This document shows positions 8,993 through 18,197 of a stretch of 64,000 nt of DNA, one piece after another. Where the stretch lies: NCBI RefSeq assembly GCF_020103725.1, contig NZ_JAHXBG010000005.1, forward strand, positions 434,001 to 498,000, in the 5' to 3' direction. The translations under genes and the position numbers were made by a program. The notes under the pieces were generated by a model that ran no database searches, had not been told where the DNA came from, and saw only the letters and a list, made by a program, of their open reading frames with translations. Every line of letters starts with the position of its first letter. Position 1 is the stretch's first letter. Source of the stretch: Hyalangium gracile (GTDB lineage Bacteria > Myxococcota > Myxococcia > Myxococcales > Myxococcaceae).

Positions 8993-9953
8993 GGCCTCGA
9001 CGTTGCTGTCGGTGCGGGACCTCCGCGTCGAATACCTGACGCCCGTGGGCTCCGTGTGCGCTGTCGACGGCGTCTCGTTCGACATCGGGCGCGGCGAGGT
9101 GCTGGGGCTCGCCGGCGAGTCGGGCAGCGGCAAGTCCACCGTGGCGCAGGCCCTGCTGCGGATCCTCCGGCCCCCCGCCGTCATCACGGGCGGTCAGGTG
9201 ATGTTCGAGGGAGAGGACATCCTGGGCATGAGCGAGGCGCGGCTCCGGGAGCTGCGCTGGCGCAAGGTGTCGCTCGTCTTCCAGAGCGCGATGAACTCGC
9301 TCAACCCCATCCTCACGATTGGTGAGCAGATCGTGGACGCGATCGAGGCCCACCGGCGGGTGAAGCGCTCCGAGGCCGTCGACAGGGCCGTCTCGCTGCT
9401 GAAGCTCGTGGGCATCGACAGCTCCAGGCTCACGAGCTATCCGCACCAGCTCTCGGGCGGCATGCGGCAGCGCGTGGTGATCGCCATCGCGCTGGCGCTC
9501 GAGCCGCCGCTGATGATCATGGACGAGCCGACGACGGCGCTCGACGTGGTGGTGCAGAAGGAGATCCTGCACCAGGTCTCGGAGCTCAAGGACAAGCTCG
9601 GGTTCTCCATCCTGTTCATCACGCATGATCTCTCGCTGATCCTCGAGTTCTCCACGCGCATCGCGGTCCTCTACGCGGGCAGGATGATGGAGATGGCCCC
9701 CTCTCGGGAGCTCTTCCTCTCCCCCAGGCACCCGTACACCCGGGGGCTGCTGGGCTCGGTCCCCTCGGTCCGAGGGCCGCGCAGGAAGCTCGTGGGCATC
9801 CCGGGCTCGCCTCCGGACATGCGCAAGCTCCCCGACGGGTGCCGCTTCCACCCGCGTTGCCCCTCGGCGACGGACCGCTGCAAGGTCGACGTGCCCCAGC
9901 TCCGCCCGCTGGGACCTGACCACATCGAGGCCTGCCACCTGGACGCGCCATGA
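8982..9953 (+). CDS. ABC transporter ATP-binding protein (DppD/OppD type)
   Basis: This 323-residue ATPase powers import. Visible motifs are Walker A GESGSGKST, ABC signature LSGGMRQR, Walker B LMIMDEPTTALD and switch His in ITHDLS. The C-terminal oligopeptide/dipeptide transporter extension carries the CRFHPRCPSATDRC cysteines typical of an iron-sulfur or metal site. It overlaps the next gene by 4 nt (ATGA). Confidence 0.92.
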   Translation: METKASTLLSVRDLRVEYLTPVGSVCAVDGVSFDIGRGEVLGLAGESGSGKSTVAQALLRILRPPAVITGGQVMFEGEDILGMSEARLRELRWRKVSLVFQSAMNSLNPILTIGEQIVDAIEAHRRVKRSEAVDRAVSLLKLVGIDSSRLTSYPHQLSGGMRQRVVIAIALALEPPLMIMDEPTTALDVVVQKEILHQVSELKDKLGFSILFITHDLSLILEFSTRIAVLYAGRMMEMAPSRELFLSPRHPYTRGLLGSVPSVRGPRRKLVGIPGSPPDMRKLPDGCRFHPRCPSATDRCKVDVPQLRPLGPDHIEACHLDAP

Positions 9954-10999
9954 CGACCATCGACCTGGAGAGCCAGCCGATCCTCGAGGCGAAAGGCCTC
10001 GGCAAATACTTCCAGGTGGGCAGTGGCTTCCGGCCGAAACGGCTGCGAGCCCTCCACGAGATCTCCTTCGCCCTGGGGAAGAGGCAGGTCGTCGCGCTCG
10101 TGGGAGAGTCGGGCAGCGGCAAGAGCACGATCGCCCGACTGCTGGTGCGGCTGATGGAGCCTTCGGCCGGGAAGATCCTCTTCCGTGGCCGAGACATCCT
10201 CCAGGAGGAGCCGCGCCAGGCCTCGCTCGACTACCGGGCACAGGTGCAGATGATCTTCCAGGATCCCTTCGGGTCGTTGAACCCGGTCCACACCATCGGG
10301 GCGCACCTCGAGCGCCCTCTCCTGCTCCACGGAAAGGCCAAGGGAGCCGCGGAGCTCAGGGATCGCGTGCATGAGCTGCTCGAGACCGTCGACCTGAAGC
10401 CGGCGGCCGAGCTCGCGACGCGGTATCCACATCAGCTCTCGGGGGGCCAGCGGCAGCGAGTGGCCATCGCGCGAGCGCTGGCTCCGGGTCCCTCCGTCAT
10501 CCTGGCGGATGAGCCGATCTCCATGCTCGACGTGTCGATCCGCGTCGGCGTCTTGAACCTGATGGAGCGCCTCAAGGAGGAGCGCGCAATCTCGTATCTG
10601 TACATCACGCATGACATCGCGAGTGCGCGCTACTTCGCGGACCGGACGATGGTGATGTACGCGGGGCACATCGTGGAGGGCGCGCCGAGCGAGGAGCTCA
10701 TGCAGCAGCCCGCGCATCCCTACACGCAGCTCCTGCTGTCCGCGGTGCCGGACCCGAACGGCTCCATGAAGAGCGAGCTGAAGGCGAAGTCGGGCGCGCC
10801 CAAGCTGATCGATCCGCCGCCCGGCTGTCCCTTCGCCGACCGGTGCCCGAGCGCCATGGCGGTGTGTCGCCGGGAGATGCCGGAGACGACCCAGCTCGAT
10901 GATTCGCGCTGGGTGCGCTGCCACCTGTTCGGACGAGGCGCCGCGTCTGGAACCGCCGGCCCGCAGGGGCTGAGTGCCGTTGCCAGAAGCGCGCTCTAG
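9950..10999 (+). CDS. ABC transporter ATP-binding protein (DppF/OppF type)
   Basis: The second ATPase of the importer, 349 residues. It has Walker A GESGSGKST, signature LSGGQRQRV, Walker B VILADEPISMLD and ITHDIA. A C-terminal Cys cluster (CPFADRCPSAMAVC) is also present. In Walker B/D-loop the common TSALD is replaced by ISMLD, a variant seen in some sugar-linked members. The family-1 glucosidase gene follows after 48 nt with no terminator between, so it probably belongs to the operon. Confidence 0.9.
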   Translation: MTTIDLESQPILEAKGLGKYFQVGSGFRPKRLRALHEISFALGKRQVVALVGESGSGKSTIARLLVRLMEPSAGKILFRGRDILQEEPRQASLDYRAQVQMIFQDPFGSLNPVHTIGAHLERPLLLHGKAKGAAELRDRVHELLETVDLKPAAELATRYPHQLSGGQRQRVAIARALAPGPSVILADEPISMLDVSIRVGVLNLMERLKEERAISYLYITHDIASARYFADRTMVMYAGHIVEGAPSEELMQQPAHPYTQLLLSAVPDPNGSMKSELKAKSGAPKLIDPPPGCPFADRCPSAMAVCRREMPETTQLDDSRWVRCHLFGRGAASGTAGPQGLSAVARSAL

Positions 11000-11047
11000 A
11001 CGAGCGCGGCCTCTCGATGAGTCCCACTGAATCCGGTTCCCACGCGC

Positions 11048-12421
11048 ATGAGCACTCTTCGCTTTCCCAATGAATTCGCCTGGGGGGTCGCCACCTCCTC
11101 CTACCAGATCGAAGGCGCCGCGACGGAGGACGGGCGCGGTGAGTCGATCTGGGATCGCTTCTCCAAGACGGCCGGCAAGGTGGAGGACGGGACGAACGGC
11201 GATGTCGCCTGCGACCACTACCACCGCTTCCGCGAAGACGTCGCGCTGATGAAGAGCCTGGGCATCAAGCACTACCGCTTCTCCATCGCCTGGCCGCGCA
11301 TCTTCCCCACGGGCCGTGGAAGGCTGAATCAGCCCGGCCTGGACTTCTATGGCCGCCTGGTGGACGCGCTGCTCGAGGCGGGGATCGAGCCCTTCGCGAC
11401 GCTGTACCACTGGGATCTGCCGCAGGTGCTCCAGGATGAAGGAGGCTGGACGCGGCGGTCGACCGCCGAGGCGTTCGTCGAGTACTCGCGCGTCGTTGCT
11501 CGCAGCCTGGGTGATCGGGTGAAGAAGTGGATCACCCATAACGAGCCGTGGTGCACGAGCATGCTCGGCTACATGGAGGGGCGCCACGCACCGGGCTTGA
11601 AGGACTACCGGGCGGCGCTCGCCGCGAGCCACCACGTGCTCCTGTCCCACGGACTCGCGGTCCCCGTCATCCGCTCCGAGAGCCCCGGGGCCGAGGTCGG
11701 AATCACCCTGAACCTGGTCCCCGCCGAGCCCGCCTCACCGAGCGCGGCGGACCACGACGCCACCCGGCACTTCGACGGCTTCTTCAACCGCTGGTTCCTC
11801 GACCCTGTCTTCGGGCGCCACTACCCCGCCGACATGGTCGCCGACTACATCGCCGCCGGGCACCTTCCGCCCGAGGGGCTCACGGTCGTGCAACCTGGAG
11901 ACCTCCAGACGATCGCGGTGAAGTGCGACTTTCTGGGCATCAACTACTACAACCGCGCGGTCCTTCGGAGCACCGCGGTGCCGGAGGCGCGGAACGAGCC
12001 TCGCAAGGTGTTCGTCGCTCCTGAGAAGGATTGGACCGAGATGGGCTGGGAGGTGTACCCCGATGGCCTCCGGGAGCTCCTGCTGCGTGTCCACCTGGAG
12101 TACCGGCCGCGCAAGCTCTACGTGACGGAGAACGGGGCGAGCTACTCGACGCCTCCTGGCGCGGATGGGCGGGTGAAGGACGAGAAGCGGATTGCCTTCC
12201 TGCGAGACCACTTCATCGCGGCCCGGCGCGCGATGGAGGGAGGCGTGCCGCTCGCTGGGTATTTCGTGTGGTCGCTCCTGGACAACTTCGAGTGGGACCG
12301 CGGCTACTCACAGCGCTTCGGCATCGTCTGGGTGGATTACGCGAGCCAACAGCGCATCCCCAAGGACAGCGCGCTCTGGTACCGGAGCGTCATCTCGGAG
12401 AACGCGGTACCCACAGTTTGA
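11048..12421 (+). CDS. Beta-glucosidase, glycoside hydrolase family 1
   Basis: A 457-residue cytoplasmic enzyme with no signal peptide, the usual GH1 length. It hydrolyses beta-glucosides such as laminaribiose or cellobiose to glucose by a retaining mechanism. The acid/base residue is E166 in THNEPW (TFNEP motif), and the nucleophile is E361 in YVTENGA. The N-terminal FAWGVATSSYQIEGA signature is intact. It follows the transporter genes and would act on imported oligosaccharides. A second GH1 (30510-31865) is a diverged paralogue. Confidence 0.94.
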   Translation: MSTLRFPNEFAWGVATSSYQIEGAATEDGRGESIWDRFSKTAGKVEDGTNGDVACDHYHRFREDVALMKSLGIKHYRFSIAWPRIFPTGRGRLNQPGLDFYGRLVDALLEAGIEPFATLYHWDLPQVLQDEGGWTRRSTAEAFVEYSRVVARSLGDRVKKWITHNEPWCTSMLGYMEGRHAPGLKDYRAALAASHHVLLSHGLAVPVIRSESPGAEVGITLNLVPAEPASPSAADHDATRHFDGFFNRWFLDPVFGRHYPADMVADYIAAGHLPPEGLTVVQPGDLQTIAVKCDFLGINYYNRAVLRSTAVPEARNEPRKVFVAPEKDWTEMGWEVYPDGLRELLLRVHLEYRPRKLYVTENGASYSTPPGADGRVKDEKRIAFLRDHFIAARRAMEGGVPLAGYFVWSLLDNFEWDRGYSQRFGIVWVDYASQQRIPKDSALWYRSVISENAVPTV

Positions 12422-12453
12422 AACCAGTCGTGTCTCTCGACGAGGACCCAGAT

Positions 12454-14763
12454 ATGTCCGACCCATTCACATACTACAAGGCACGAGCACGGGAGCTGGT
12501 GCTCCAGATGACGCTGGAGGAGAAGGCCCTGCTCTTGTCTGGCAATGGCTCCTGGACGACTCACAAGGTCGAGCGGCTGGGCATTCCTTCCATCTACATG
12601 ACGGATGGCCCGCATGGGCTCAGGAAGGCGCTGGGGCCGAGCATGGCGGACAGTGTCCCCGCGACCTGCTTCCCCACCGCTTCCGCCCTGGGCTCCACCT
12701 GGAACACGCAGCTCATGGAGCAGGTGGGCGCCGCCCTGGCTCGGGAGTGCCAGGCCAACGATGTCCAGCTGCTGCTGGGCCCCGGCATCAACATGAAGCG
12801 CTCTCCCCTGGGCGGGCGCAACTTCGAATACTTCTCCGAGGATCCTGTCCTCACCGGACACCTGGCGGCGGCCTACATCCAGGGTGTCCAGGGCGAGGGC
12901 GTGGGCACTTCGTTGAAGCACTTCGCGGTGAACAACCAGGAGTTCGAGCGGATGGTGAGCAACTCGAACCTGGACGAGCGAACGCTCCGCGAGATCTACC
13001 TGCCCGCGTTCGAGCTCGCGATCACCCAGGCCCAGCCGTGGTCGGTGATGTGCGCGTACAACAAGGTGAACGGTGTCTACGCCTCCGAGAACCCCTTGCT
13101 GCTCGAGCAGATCCTCCGGGAGGAGTGGGGCTTCGAGGGGTTCGTGGTGTCGGACTGGGGCGCCGTCCACGATCGCGTGAGGGGCGTGCTGGCCGGGCTG
13201 AACCTGGAGATGCCCGGCAGCGGTGAAGTGAATCGCAAGAAGATCATCGAGGCCGTCAACGCGGGGCGGCTGCCCATGAGTCGCCTGGATGAGGTGGTAG
13301 CCTCGCTGCTCGCCGTGGTGCTCAAGGCCGCGGAGAGCCGCAAGCCCCAAGCTCGGGTCGACCTCGATCAGCACCACGCCCTGGCCCGGCAGGTGGCGGG
13401 TGAGAGCATCATCCTGCTCAAGAACGAGGACCACCTCCTGCCGCTGGACGTGGGGGCGAAGAAGAAGCTCGCCCTGATTGGCGCCTTCGCCAAGGAGCCG
13501 CGTTACCAGGGCGCTGGGAGCTCGCAGGTGAATCCGAGCCGCATCTCCAACGCGCATGACGAGCTGCTGGAGCTCTTGGGAGGAAGCGAGCGCATCGGCT
13601 ACGCGAGCGGCTACGACACGGAGGGGGTCACCACTCCCTCGCTGCTCGAGGAAGCGCAGCGGCTGGCCAGGGACTCGGACGTGGCCATCGTCTTCGCGGG
13701 ACTGCCTGACAGCCACGAGTCCGAAGGGTTCGATCGCTCCTCCCTGGACATCCCCGAGGGGCATCACCGGCTGATCGACACGGTCACCCAGGCCCAGCCC
13801 AACACGGTGGTGGTGTTGATGAACGGCTCCGCCATCACCATGCCCTGGGTGGGGCGAGTGAAGGCCCTCCTCGAAGGCTGGCTGACGGGACAGGCGGGCG
13901 GAGGCGCCATCGCCGACATCCTGACCGGACGGGTCAACCCCTCGGCGAAGCTGGCCGAGACCTTCCCGCAGCGGCTGGAAGACACGCCCACCGCCACCGA
14001 GTTCCCCGGCTTGAACCAGGAGACCTACTACGGCGAGGGGGTCTTCATCGGCTACCGGTACTACGACAAGAAAGACATCACCCCGCTGTTCCCGTTTGGC
14101 TTTGGGCTGAGCTACACGACCTTCGCCTATTCGGAGCTGAGCCTCGGCTCGCCGTCCATCAAGGACACCGATGGGCTGACCGTGCGGGTGAAGGTCAAGA
14201 ACACGGGGAAGGTCGCTGGAAAGGAGATCGTCCAGCTCTACGTCCGTGAGGACAGGCCCGTCGTCAGCCGTCCGGAGAAGGAGCTCAAGGCCTTCACCAA
14301 GGTGGCGCTCGATCCTGGCGAGGAGAAGACGGTGAGCTTCACGTTGAAGCCTCGTGACTTCGCCTACTACGACACCGCCCGCCGCCGGTGGTCCGTCACC
14401 CCCGGGCGGTTCGACATCCTGGTCGGTGGCTCCTCCCGGGAGCTGCCTCTGCGGCAGCACGTCCAGGTGGAGACAGCCGAGGTGGCCGTCCCCGCGCTGA
14501 CGCGCCACTCCATGGTGAAGGAGTTCAAGAACCACCCCAAGGGGAAGGCCTTCTACTCGCGCCTGACCCACATCATCACGGGAGATGCCTTCACGAAGCA
14601 GAACCCGGTGAAGCTCACGCCTCAGGAGGAGCGCGCCAGGAAGAAGGCGGAGATGTCGACGATGGTGTTCGTCAACGACATGCCCGTCTACAAGCTGGTC
14701 GCCTTCTCCGAAGGCAAGTTCACCGACCAGATGCTGGACGACATCCTGGCGCAGGTTCAGTAG
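12454..14763 (+). CDS. Beta-glucosidase, glycoside hydrolase family 3
   Basis: A 769-residue enzyme without signal peptide. The ATG at 12454 has GAGGA 7 nt upstream. The (beta/alpha)8 domain contains RLGIPSIYMTDGPHG, KHFAVNN and nucleophile D234 in VVSDWGAVHD. The second alpha/beta domain includes SHESEGFDRSSL, and a C-terminal fibronectin-III-like domain follows (FGFGLSYTTF, VKNTGKVAGKEIVQLYV). About 80 extra residues follow that domain, charged and without a known fold that I can name. It acts with the GH1 enzyme on imported oligosaccharides. The last gene of the operon; an mrp operon converges from the right. Confidence 0.93.
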   Translation: MSDPFTYYKARARELVLQMTLEEKALLLSGNGSWTTHKVERLGIPSIYMTDGPHGLRKALGPSMADSVPATCFPTASALGSTWNTQLMEQVGAALARECQANDVQLLLGPGINMKRSPLGGRNFEYFSEDPVLTGHLAAAYIQGVQGEGVGTSLKHFAVNNQEFERMVSNSNLDERTLREIYLPAFELAITQAQPWSVMCAYNKVNGVYASENPLLLEQILREEWGFEGFVVSDWGAVHDRVRGVLAGLNLEMPGSGEVNRKKIIEAVNAGRLPMSRLDEVVASLLAVVLKAAESRKPQARVDLDQHHALARQVAGESIILLKNEDHLLPLDVGAKKKLALIGAFAKEPRYQGAGSSQVNPSRISNAHDELLELLGGSERIGYASGYDTEGVTTPSLLEEAQRLARDSDVAIVFAGLPDSHESEGFDRSSLDIPEGHHRLIDTVTQAQPNTVVVLMNGSAITMPWVGRVKALLEGWLTGQAGGGAIADILTGRVNPSAKLAETFPQRLEDTPTATEFPGLNQETYYGEGVFIGYRYYDKKDITPLFPFGFGLSYTTFAYSELSLGSPSIKDTDGLTVRVKVKNTGKVAGKEIVQLYVREDRPVVSRPEKELKAFTKVALDPGEEKTVSFTLKPRDFAYYDTARRRWSVTPGRFDILVGGSSRELPLRQHVQVETAEVAVPALTRHSMVKEFKNHPKGKAFYSRLTHIITGDAFTKQNPVKLTPQEERARKKAEMSTMVFVNDMPVYKLVAFSEGKFTDQMLDDILAQVQ

Positions 14764-14770
14764 GCAGGAA

Positions 14771-14795
14771 GGGCCCGCCCATCCCGCACGGGCCC
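14771..14795. terminator. Hairpin between convergent GH3 and mrpG genes
   Basis: GGGCCCG (14771-14777) pairs with CGGGCCC (14789-14795) around an 11-nt loop. It lies in the 55-nt gap between two convergent operons. No U-tract follows on either strand. Confidence 0.45.
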
Positions 14796-14818
14796 GAGGG
14801 GCTGCTCACCGCCGGAAC

Positions 14819-15205
14819 TCAGGCGGAGGGCGGCCGATCTCCCTCCGAGCTCGGGGTCCCCCCTGGAACCTCGGTGCCGCGCCCGAACTTGTCCTTGAGC
14901 TCGTCCGGATGCGTCTCGGGCGCCAGGGGGGCGCCCACGAGGTACCCCGCCCGGGCCAGCATGTGGGCCGCCACGGGCGCGGTCAGGAACAAGAAGGCGA
15001 TCACCAGGCCTGCATTGGTCACCACCTGCAGCTCGCCGAAGAACAGCGCCGTGCCGAAGAGGATGCAGCCCGCGCCAGCCGTCCCTGTCTTCGTGGCCGC
15101 CTGCATCCGGGTGAAGAGATCCGGCATGCGTACCACTCCCAGCGCGGCGATGGCCATGAACGCCGCACCTGTGAGCATCCACGCGATTGCGAACCAGCGC
15201 ATCAC
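14819..15205 (-). CDS. mrpG: Na+/H+ antiporter subunit MrpG
   Basis: A 128-residue small membrane subunit of the seven-part Mrp cation/proton antiporter. It has three predicted helices and the conserved GVVRMPDLFTRMQAATKTGT segment of MrpG/MnhG. GTG at 15205 or ATG at 15202 can start it; both overlap the mrpF stop. The C-terminal 40 residues are a hydrophilic tail rich in Pro, Gly and Ser that most family members lack. Last gene of the mrp operon. Confidence 0.92.
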   Translation of the reverse strand: MMRWFAIAWMLTGAAFMAIAALGVVRMPDLFTRMQAATKTGTAGAGCILFGTALFFGELQVVTNAGLVIAFLFLTAPVAAHMLARAGYLVGAPLAPETHPDELKDKFGRGTEVPGGTPSSEGDRPPSA

Positions 15206-15486
15206 CGGGGCTCCTTCCTTTCCAGGTACCTTGCAACCGCCACCGTCCCCAGAAAGGAGATCAGCGCCAGGCCCGTGGCGACTCGTAGCAGGTGCCGCTC
15301 CCCCGTGAGGGCGGTATAGACGGCGATCACGCCCACGGAGACGCCGGCAATCAAGTCCAATGCCACGATGCGATCAGGTGCACTGGGCCCGCGCACCACG
15401 CGCCAGAGGGCGAGCAACATCGTGAGCGCCAGGAGGGCCAGCGTTCCCAGCAGCACGTTTCGAAGCGCGGGAGGAAGATCAATCAT
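15202..15486 (-). CDS. mrpF: Na+/H+ antiporter subunit MrpF
   Basis: A 94-residue subunit with three helices and the PSAPDRIVALDLIAG motif that defines MrpF. It overlaps mrpE by 4 nt and mrpG by a few nt, so the tail of the operon is translationally coupled. Confidence 0.93.
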   Translation of the reverse strand: MIDLPPALRNVLLGTLALLALTMLLALWRVVRGPSAPDRIVALDLIAGVSVGVIAVYTALTGERHLLRVATGLALISFLGTVAVARYLERKEPR

Positions 15487-15947
15487 CGCAGCAACTCCAG
15501 GATCCGGCGCTCGAAGCCCTGCTTGATCTCGCGCCGGGTGGCTTCAGGATCCGACACATACATCGCGTGGATGTAGAGGGTCTTCCGGTCGCTCGAGATA
15601 TCCAGGGCCAGTGTGCCAGGCGTGAGTGTGACCACGATGGCGAGCATGGCGATCTCCGCGTCTGTCTCCGCGTCGAGGGGGATGCCAAGGACCGAAGGCT
15701 TCATGTACGGAGTGGGAGTCAGCACGTCATGAGCCACGCGGGCCGTGGCGATCGCCAACTCGCGGAGGAAGAACCCCGTGAAGCGCAGCCCCTGGCCCAC
15801 CCGCCGGAAGTAATTGCTCCGATGAGCCAGCCCCGGAGAGAACCAGAGGACGAAGTAGCCGAGCGCGAAGCCGATAATCAGCTGCGTCGCGGACAGCTCG
15901 GTCATCGCCATCCAGATGCCCGCGAGGGCGAGGTTCCGCGTCAGCAT
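15483..15947 (-). CDS. mrpE: Na+/H+ antiporter subunit MrpE
   Basis: A 154-residue subunit. The family pattern is visible: an N-terminal helical hairpin (TQLIIGFALGYFVLW), then ELAIATARVAHDVLTP and the cytoplasmic VVTLTPGTLALDIS block. The start at 15947 overlaps the mrpD stop by only a few bases upstream, as is typical for this operon. It helps assemble the antiporter complex. Confidence 0.92.
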   Translation of the reverse strand: MLTRNLALAGIWMAMTELSATQLIIGFALGYFVLWFSPGLAHRSNYFRRVGQGLRFTGFFLRELAIATARVAHDVLTPTPYMKPSVLGIPLDAETDAEIAMLAIVVTLTPGTLALDISSDRKTLYIHAMYVSDPEATRREIKQGFERRILELLR

Positions 15948-15949
15948 GC

Positions 15950-17437
15950 TCAAGGAGAGGCCCTCCGGACGGCGGCGACGTACCCCTCGATCGAGAGCAA
16001 CTCCTCCGCCACGCGTGTGCTCAAGACCATCCCCTGCTCGGCGAACAGGCCCAGCATGCAGGTGAGCAGGGCCAGGATGGAGGAAGGGACGGCCATTCCC
16101 AGCGGGAGCGATCTGGAGGCAGTCGGAAGCTCGTGGGGCGGCTCCTTCCAGAAGGCCTCGGCCCACACCTTCGTCATCGAGAACAGCGTGAGCACGCTCA
16201 CCACCGCAGCGGTCCCGACGACGAGATACTGCTCCTGCTCGAGCCCCGCGCGCAGCAGGACCAGCTTGGCGAAGAAGCCAGACAGGGGCGGCATGCCCGC
16301 CAGCGCGAAGGCGGGGACCAGGAAGAGCAGCGCCAGCGCTGGCCGCGATCGGTACAGCCCCCCCAGCGCCTTCAGCTCGTAGGTGCCAGTGAGCCGGGCC
16401 GCCAGCCCCGCAACCAGGAAGAGGTTGGTCTTCACCAGGATGTGATGAACCACATAGAAGACCGAGCCGGCCAGCCCTGTCGCCGTGAACAAGCCCAGGC
16501 CCATCAGCATGTAGCCAATCTGGCTGATGATGTGGAAGGCGAGGATGCGCCTGAACTCCATCTGTGACGCCGCGCCGAGCACACCGGTGATCATGGTCAA
16601 CCCGGCCATCGCCAGCAGCACGCCATGGGTGAAGCCAACGTCCTGGACGAAGAGCAGCGTGAAGACGCGGATCAACGCATAGACGCCTACCTTGGTGAGC
16701 AGCCCCGCGAACACCGCGGAAACGGCGATGTGCGGGGTGTGGTAGGCGGGGGGCAGCCAGAAGAAGAGCGGGAAGGCCGCGGCCTTGATGCCAAATGCTC
16801 CCAACAGCAGCGTGGCCACGGTCAGTAGCAGCCCGGGCTGAGGCGCCTGCCGGAGCTTCACCGCCAGGTCCGCGAGGTTCAACGTGCCGACCATGCCGTA
16901 GAGCAGCCCGGCCGCCGCCAGGAACAACAGCGAGGAGAGCAGGTTGAGCGCCACATACTTCACCGCGCCCTCGAGTTGCGGCCGCTCGCTGCCGAGCGAC
17001 AGCAGCACGAAGGACGAGATCAGCAGCACCTCGAACCAGACATAGAGGTTGAACAGGTCGCCAGCGAGGAAGGCCCCACACACCCCCATCAGGAGCGCGT
17101 GCAGGAGCGGGTAGAAGCCGTGCGCCTTCCTCTCCGAGTCAACCGACTGCACCGAGTAGATGAAGGTCGCCAGGCCAATCAGCCCGGTGACGAGGAGCAT
17201 GAGCGCGGACAGCAGATCGGCGACCAGGGTGATGCCGAAAGGGGCTGGCCACCCGCCGAGCTGAACGGCCTGGGTGCCCTCCCCCAGCACCCGCAGGAAG
17301 AGCAGCAGCGTGGAGCCGAGCAACGCGAAGGCCCCCGCGAGCATGAGCGCCTGGTGCACCCACCGCTGACGTACGACCAGCCCGAGCGCCGCGGTGGTCA
17401 GGGGAATGACGATGGGGCTGAGGAGGAGCAGGCTCAT
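15950..17437 (-). CDS. mrpD: Na+/H+ antiporter subunit MrpD
   Basis: A 495-residue homologue of the antiporter-like subunits of respiratory complex I (NuoL/M/N). About 14 helices are predicted. The [18 protein letters not shown] segment holds the proton-path Glu, and the discontinuous-helix region includes [21 protein letters not shown] with its conserved Lys. It overlaps mrpC and nearly abuts mrpE. Confidence 0.94.
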   Translation of the reverse strand: MSLLLLSPIVIPLTTAALGLVVRQRWVHQALMLAGAFALLGSTLLLFLRVLGEGTQAVQLGGWPAPFGITLVADLLSALMLLVTGLIGLATFIYSVQSVDSERKAHGFYPLLHALLMGVCGAFLAGDLFNLYVWFEVLLISSFVLLSLGSERPQLEGAVKYVALNLLSSLLFLAAAGLLYGMVGTLNLADLAVKLRQAPQPGLLLTVATLLLGAFGIKAAAFPLFFWLPPAYHTPHIAVSAVFAGLLTKVGVYALIRVFTLLFVQDVGFTHGVLLAMAGLTMITGVLGAASQMEFRRILAFHIISQIGYMLMGLGLFTATGLAGSVFYVVHHILVKTNLFLVAGLAARLTGTYELKALGGLYRSRPALALLFLVPAFALAGMPPLSGFFAKLVLLRAGLEQEQYLVVGTAAVVSVLTLFSMTKVWAEAFWKEPPHELPTASRSLPLGMAVPSSILALLTCMLGLFAEQGMVLSTRVAEELLSIEGYVAAVRRASP

Positions 17438-17781
17438 CGCTCGGTGTTCCTCAGTTCGTCGAGTTCCGAGAAGCGAATGGATTGGTGCGCGCGATAGAGC
17501 AGCACGACCATGAAGACCAGCAGGCCGAAGCTGATCACGATGGCGGTGAGCACCAGCGCCTGCGCCAGGGGATCAGCCACGCCGGGGGCGGTCGTCTCGG
17601 CCCCCTCGGGGACAAGGGGCGCCCGGCCGCGGGTCAGCCCCACGCTGGTGAAGACGAGCAGGTTGGTGGCATGCGCGAGCAGCGCCAGGCCGATGACCAG
17701 CTTGACGATGTTCCGCCGGAGGATCATGTAGAGCCCCGTCGCGTACAGCCCACCGATGACCAACGCGAGCAGGGACTCCAT
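17434..17781 (-). CDS. mrpC: Na+/H+ antiporter subunit MrpC
   Basis: A 115-residue NuoK-like subunit with three helices. The start at 17781 ([16 protein letters not shown]) was chosen over longer frames because it matches the family N-terminus. Conserved blocks are [16 protein letters not shown] and [14 protein letters not shown]. The symbol is the antiporter subunit, unrelated to the myxobacterial developmental regulator of the same name. Confidence 0.92.
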   Translation of the reverse strand: MESLLALVIGGLYATGLYMILRRNIVKLVIGLALLAHATNLLVFTSVGLTRGRAPLVPEGAETTAPGVADPLAQALVLTAIVISFGLLVFMVVLLYRAHQSIRFSELDELRNTER

Positions 17782-17783
17782 CG

Positions 17784-18197
17784 TCACTTCTCCGCCAGAG
17801 AGAGGATGAAGGTGAGCGTCACTCCCAGCACCACCAGGTACACCCCCAGATCGAAGAGCAGCGGCGTGCCCAGCTCCAGGCTGCCGAGCCCGCCCGCGCC
17901 GACCTTCAGCCACACGCTGGTGAGGAAGGTCTTGCCCGTCACCGTCCCCACCAGCCCACTGGCGATGCCGCAGAGCAGCCCCACCCCGATCAGCTTCGTC
18001 AGGGGAATGTGAAGGGCCCGCCTCGCCGAGGCGGGATCATTGGCGGCCGCGTGCAGCGCGAAGGCAGAGGCCGCCACGAGGCCTCCCGTGAAGCCACCGC
18101 CCGGCTCATGGTGCCCACTCAGGAGCAGCAAGACGGAGAACAACAGCAGCAGCGGCTGAAGCGCCCGGACCACCGCATTGAAGATGAGTGAAGTCAT
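17784..18197 (-). CDS. mrpB: Na+/H+ antiporter subunit MrpB
   Basis: A 137-residue subunit with four helices. The family signature [20 protein letters not shown] is plain, as is the C-terminal [16 protein letters not shown]. The ATG at 18197 overlaps the mrpA stop by 4 nt. It complements the MrpB-like domain fused at the end of MrpA. Confidence 0.93.
   Translation of the reverse strand: MTSLIFNAVVRALQPLLLLFSVLLLLSGHHEPGGGFTGGLVAASAFALHAAANDPASARRALHIPLTKLIGVGLLCGIASGLVGTVTGKTFLTSVWLKVGAGGLGSLELGTPLLFDLGVYLVVLGVTLTFILSLAEK

Noticed and set aside
12337-14571. 744-codon minus-strand frame opposite the GH3 glucosidase
   Set aside because: No domain or motif is visible, and the opposite strand has a complete GH3 with its catalytic Asp.
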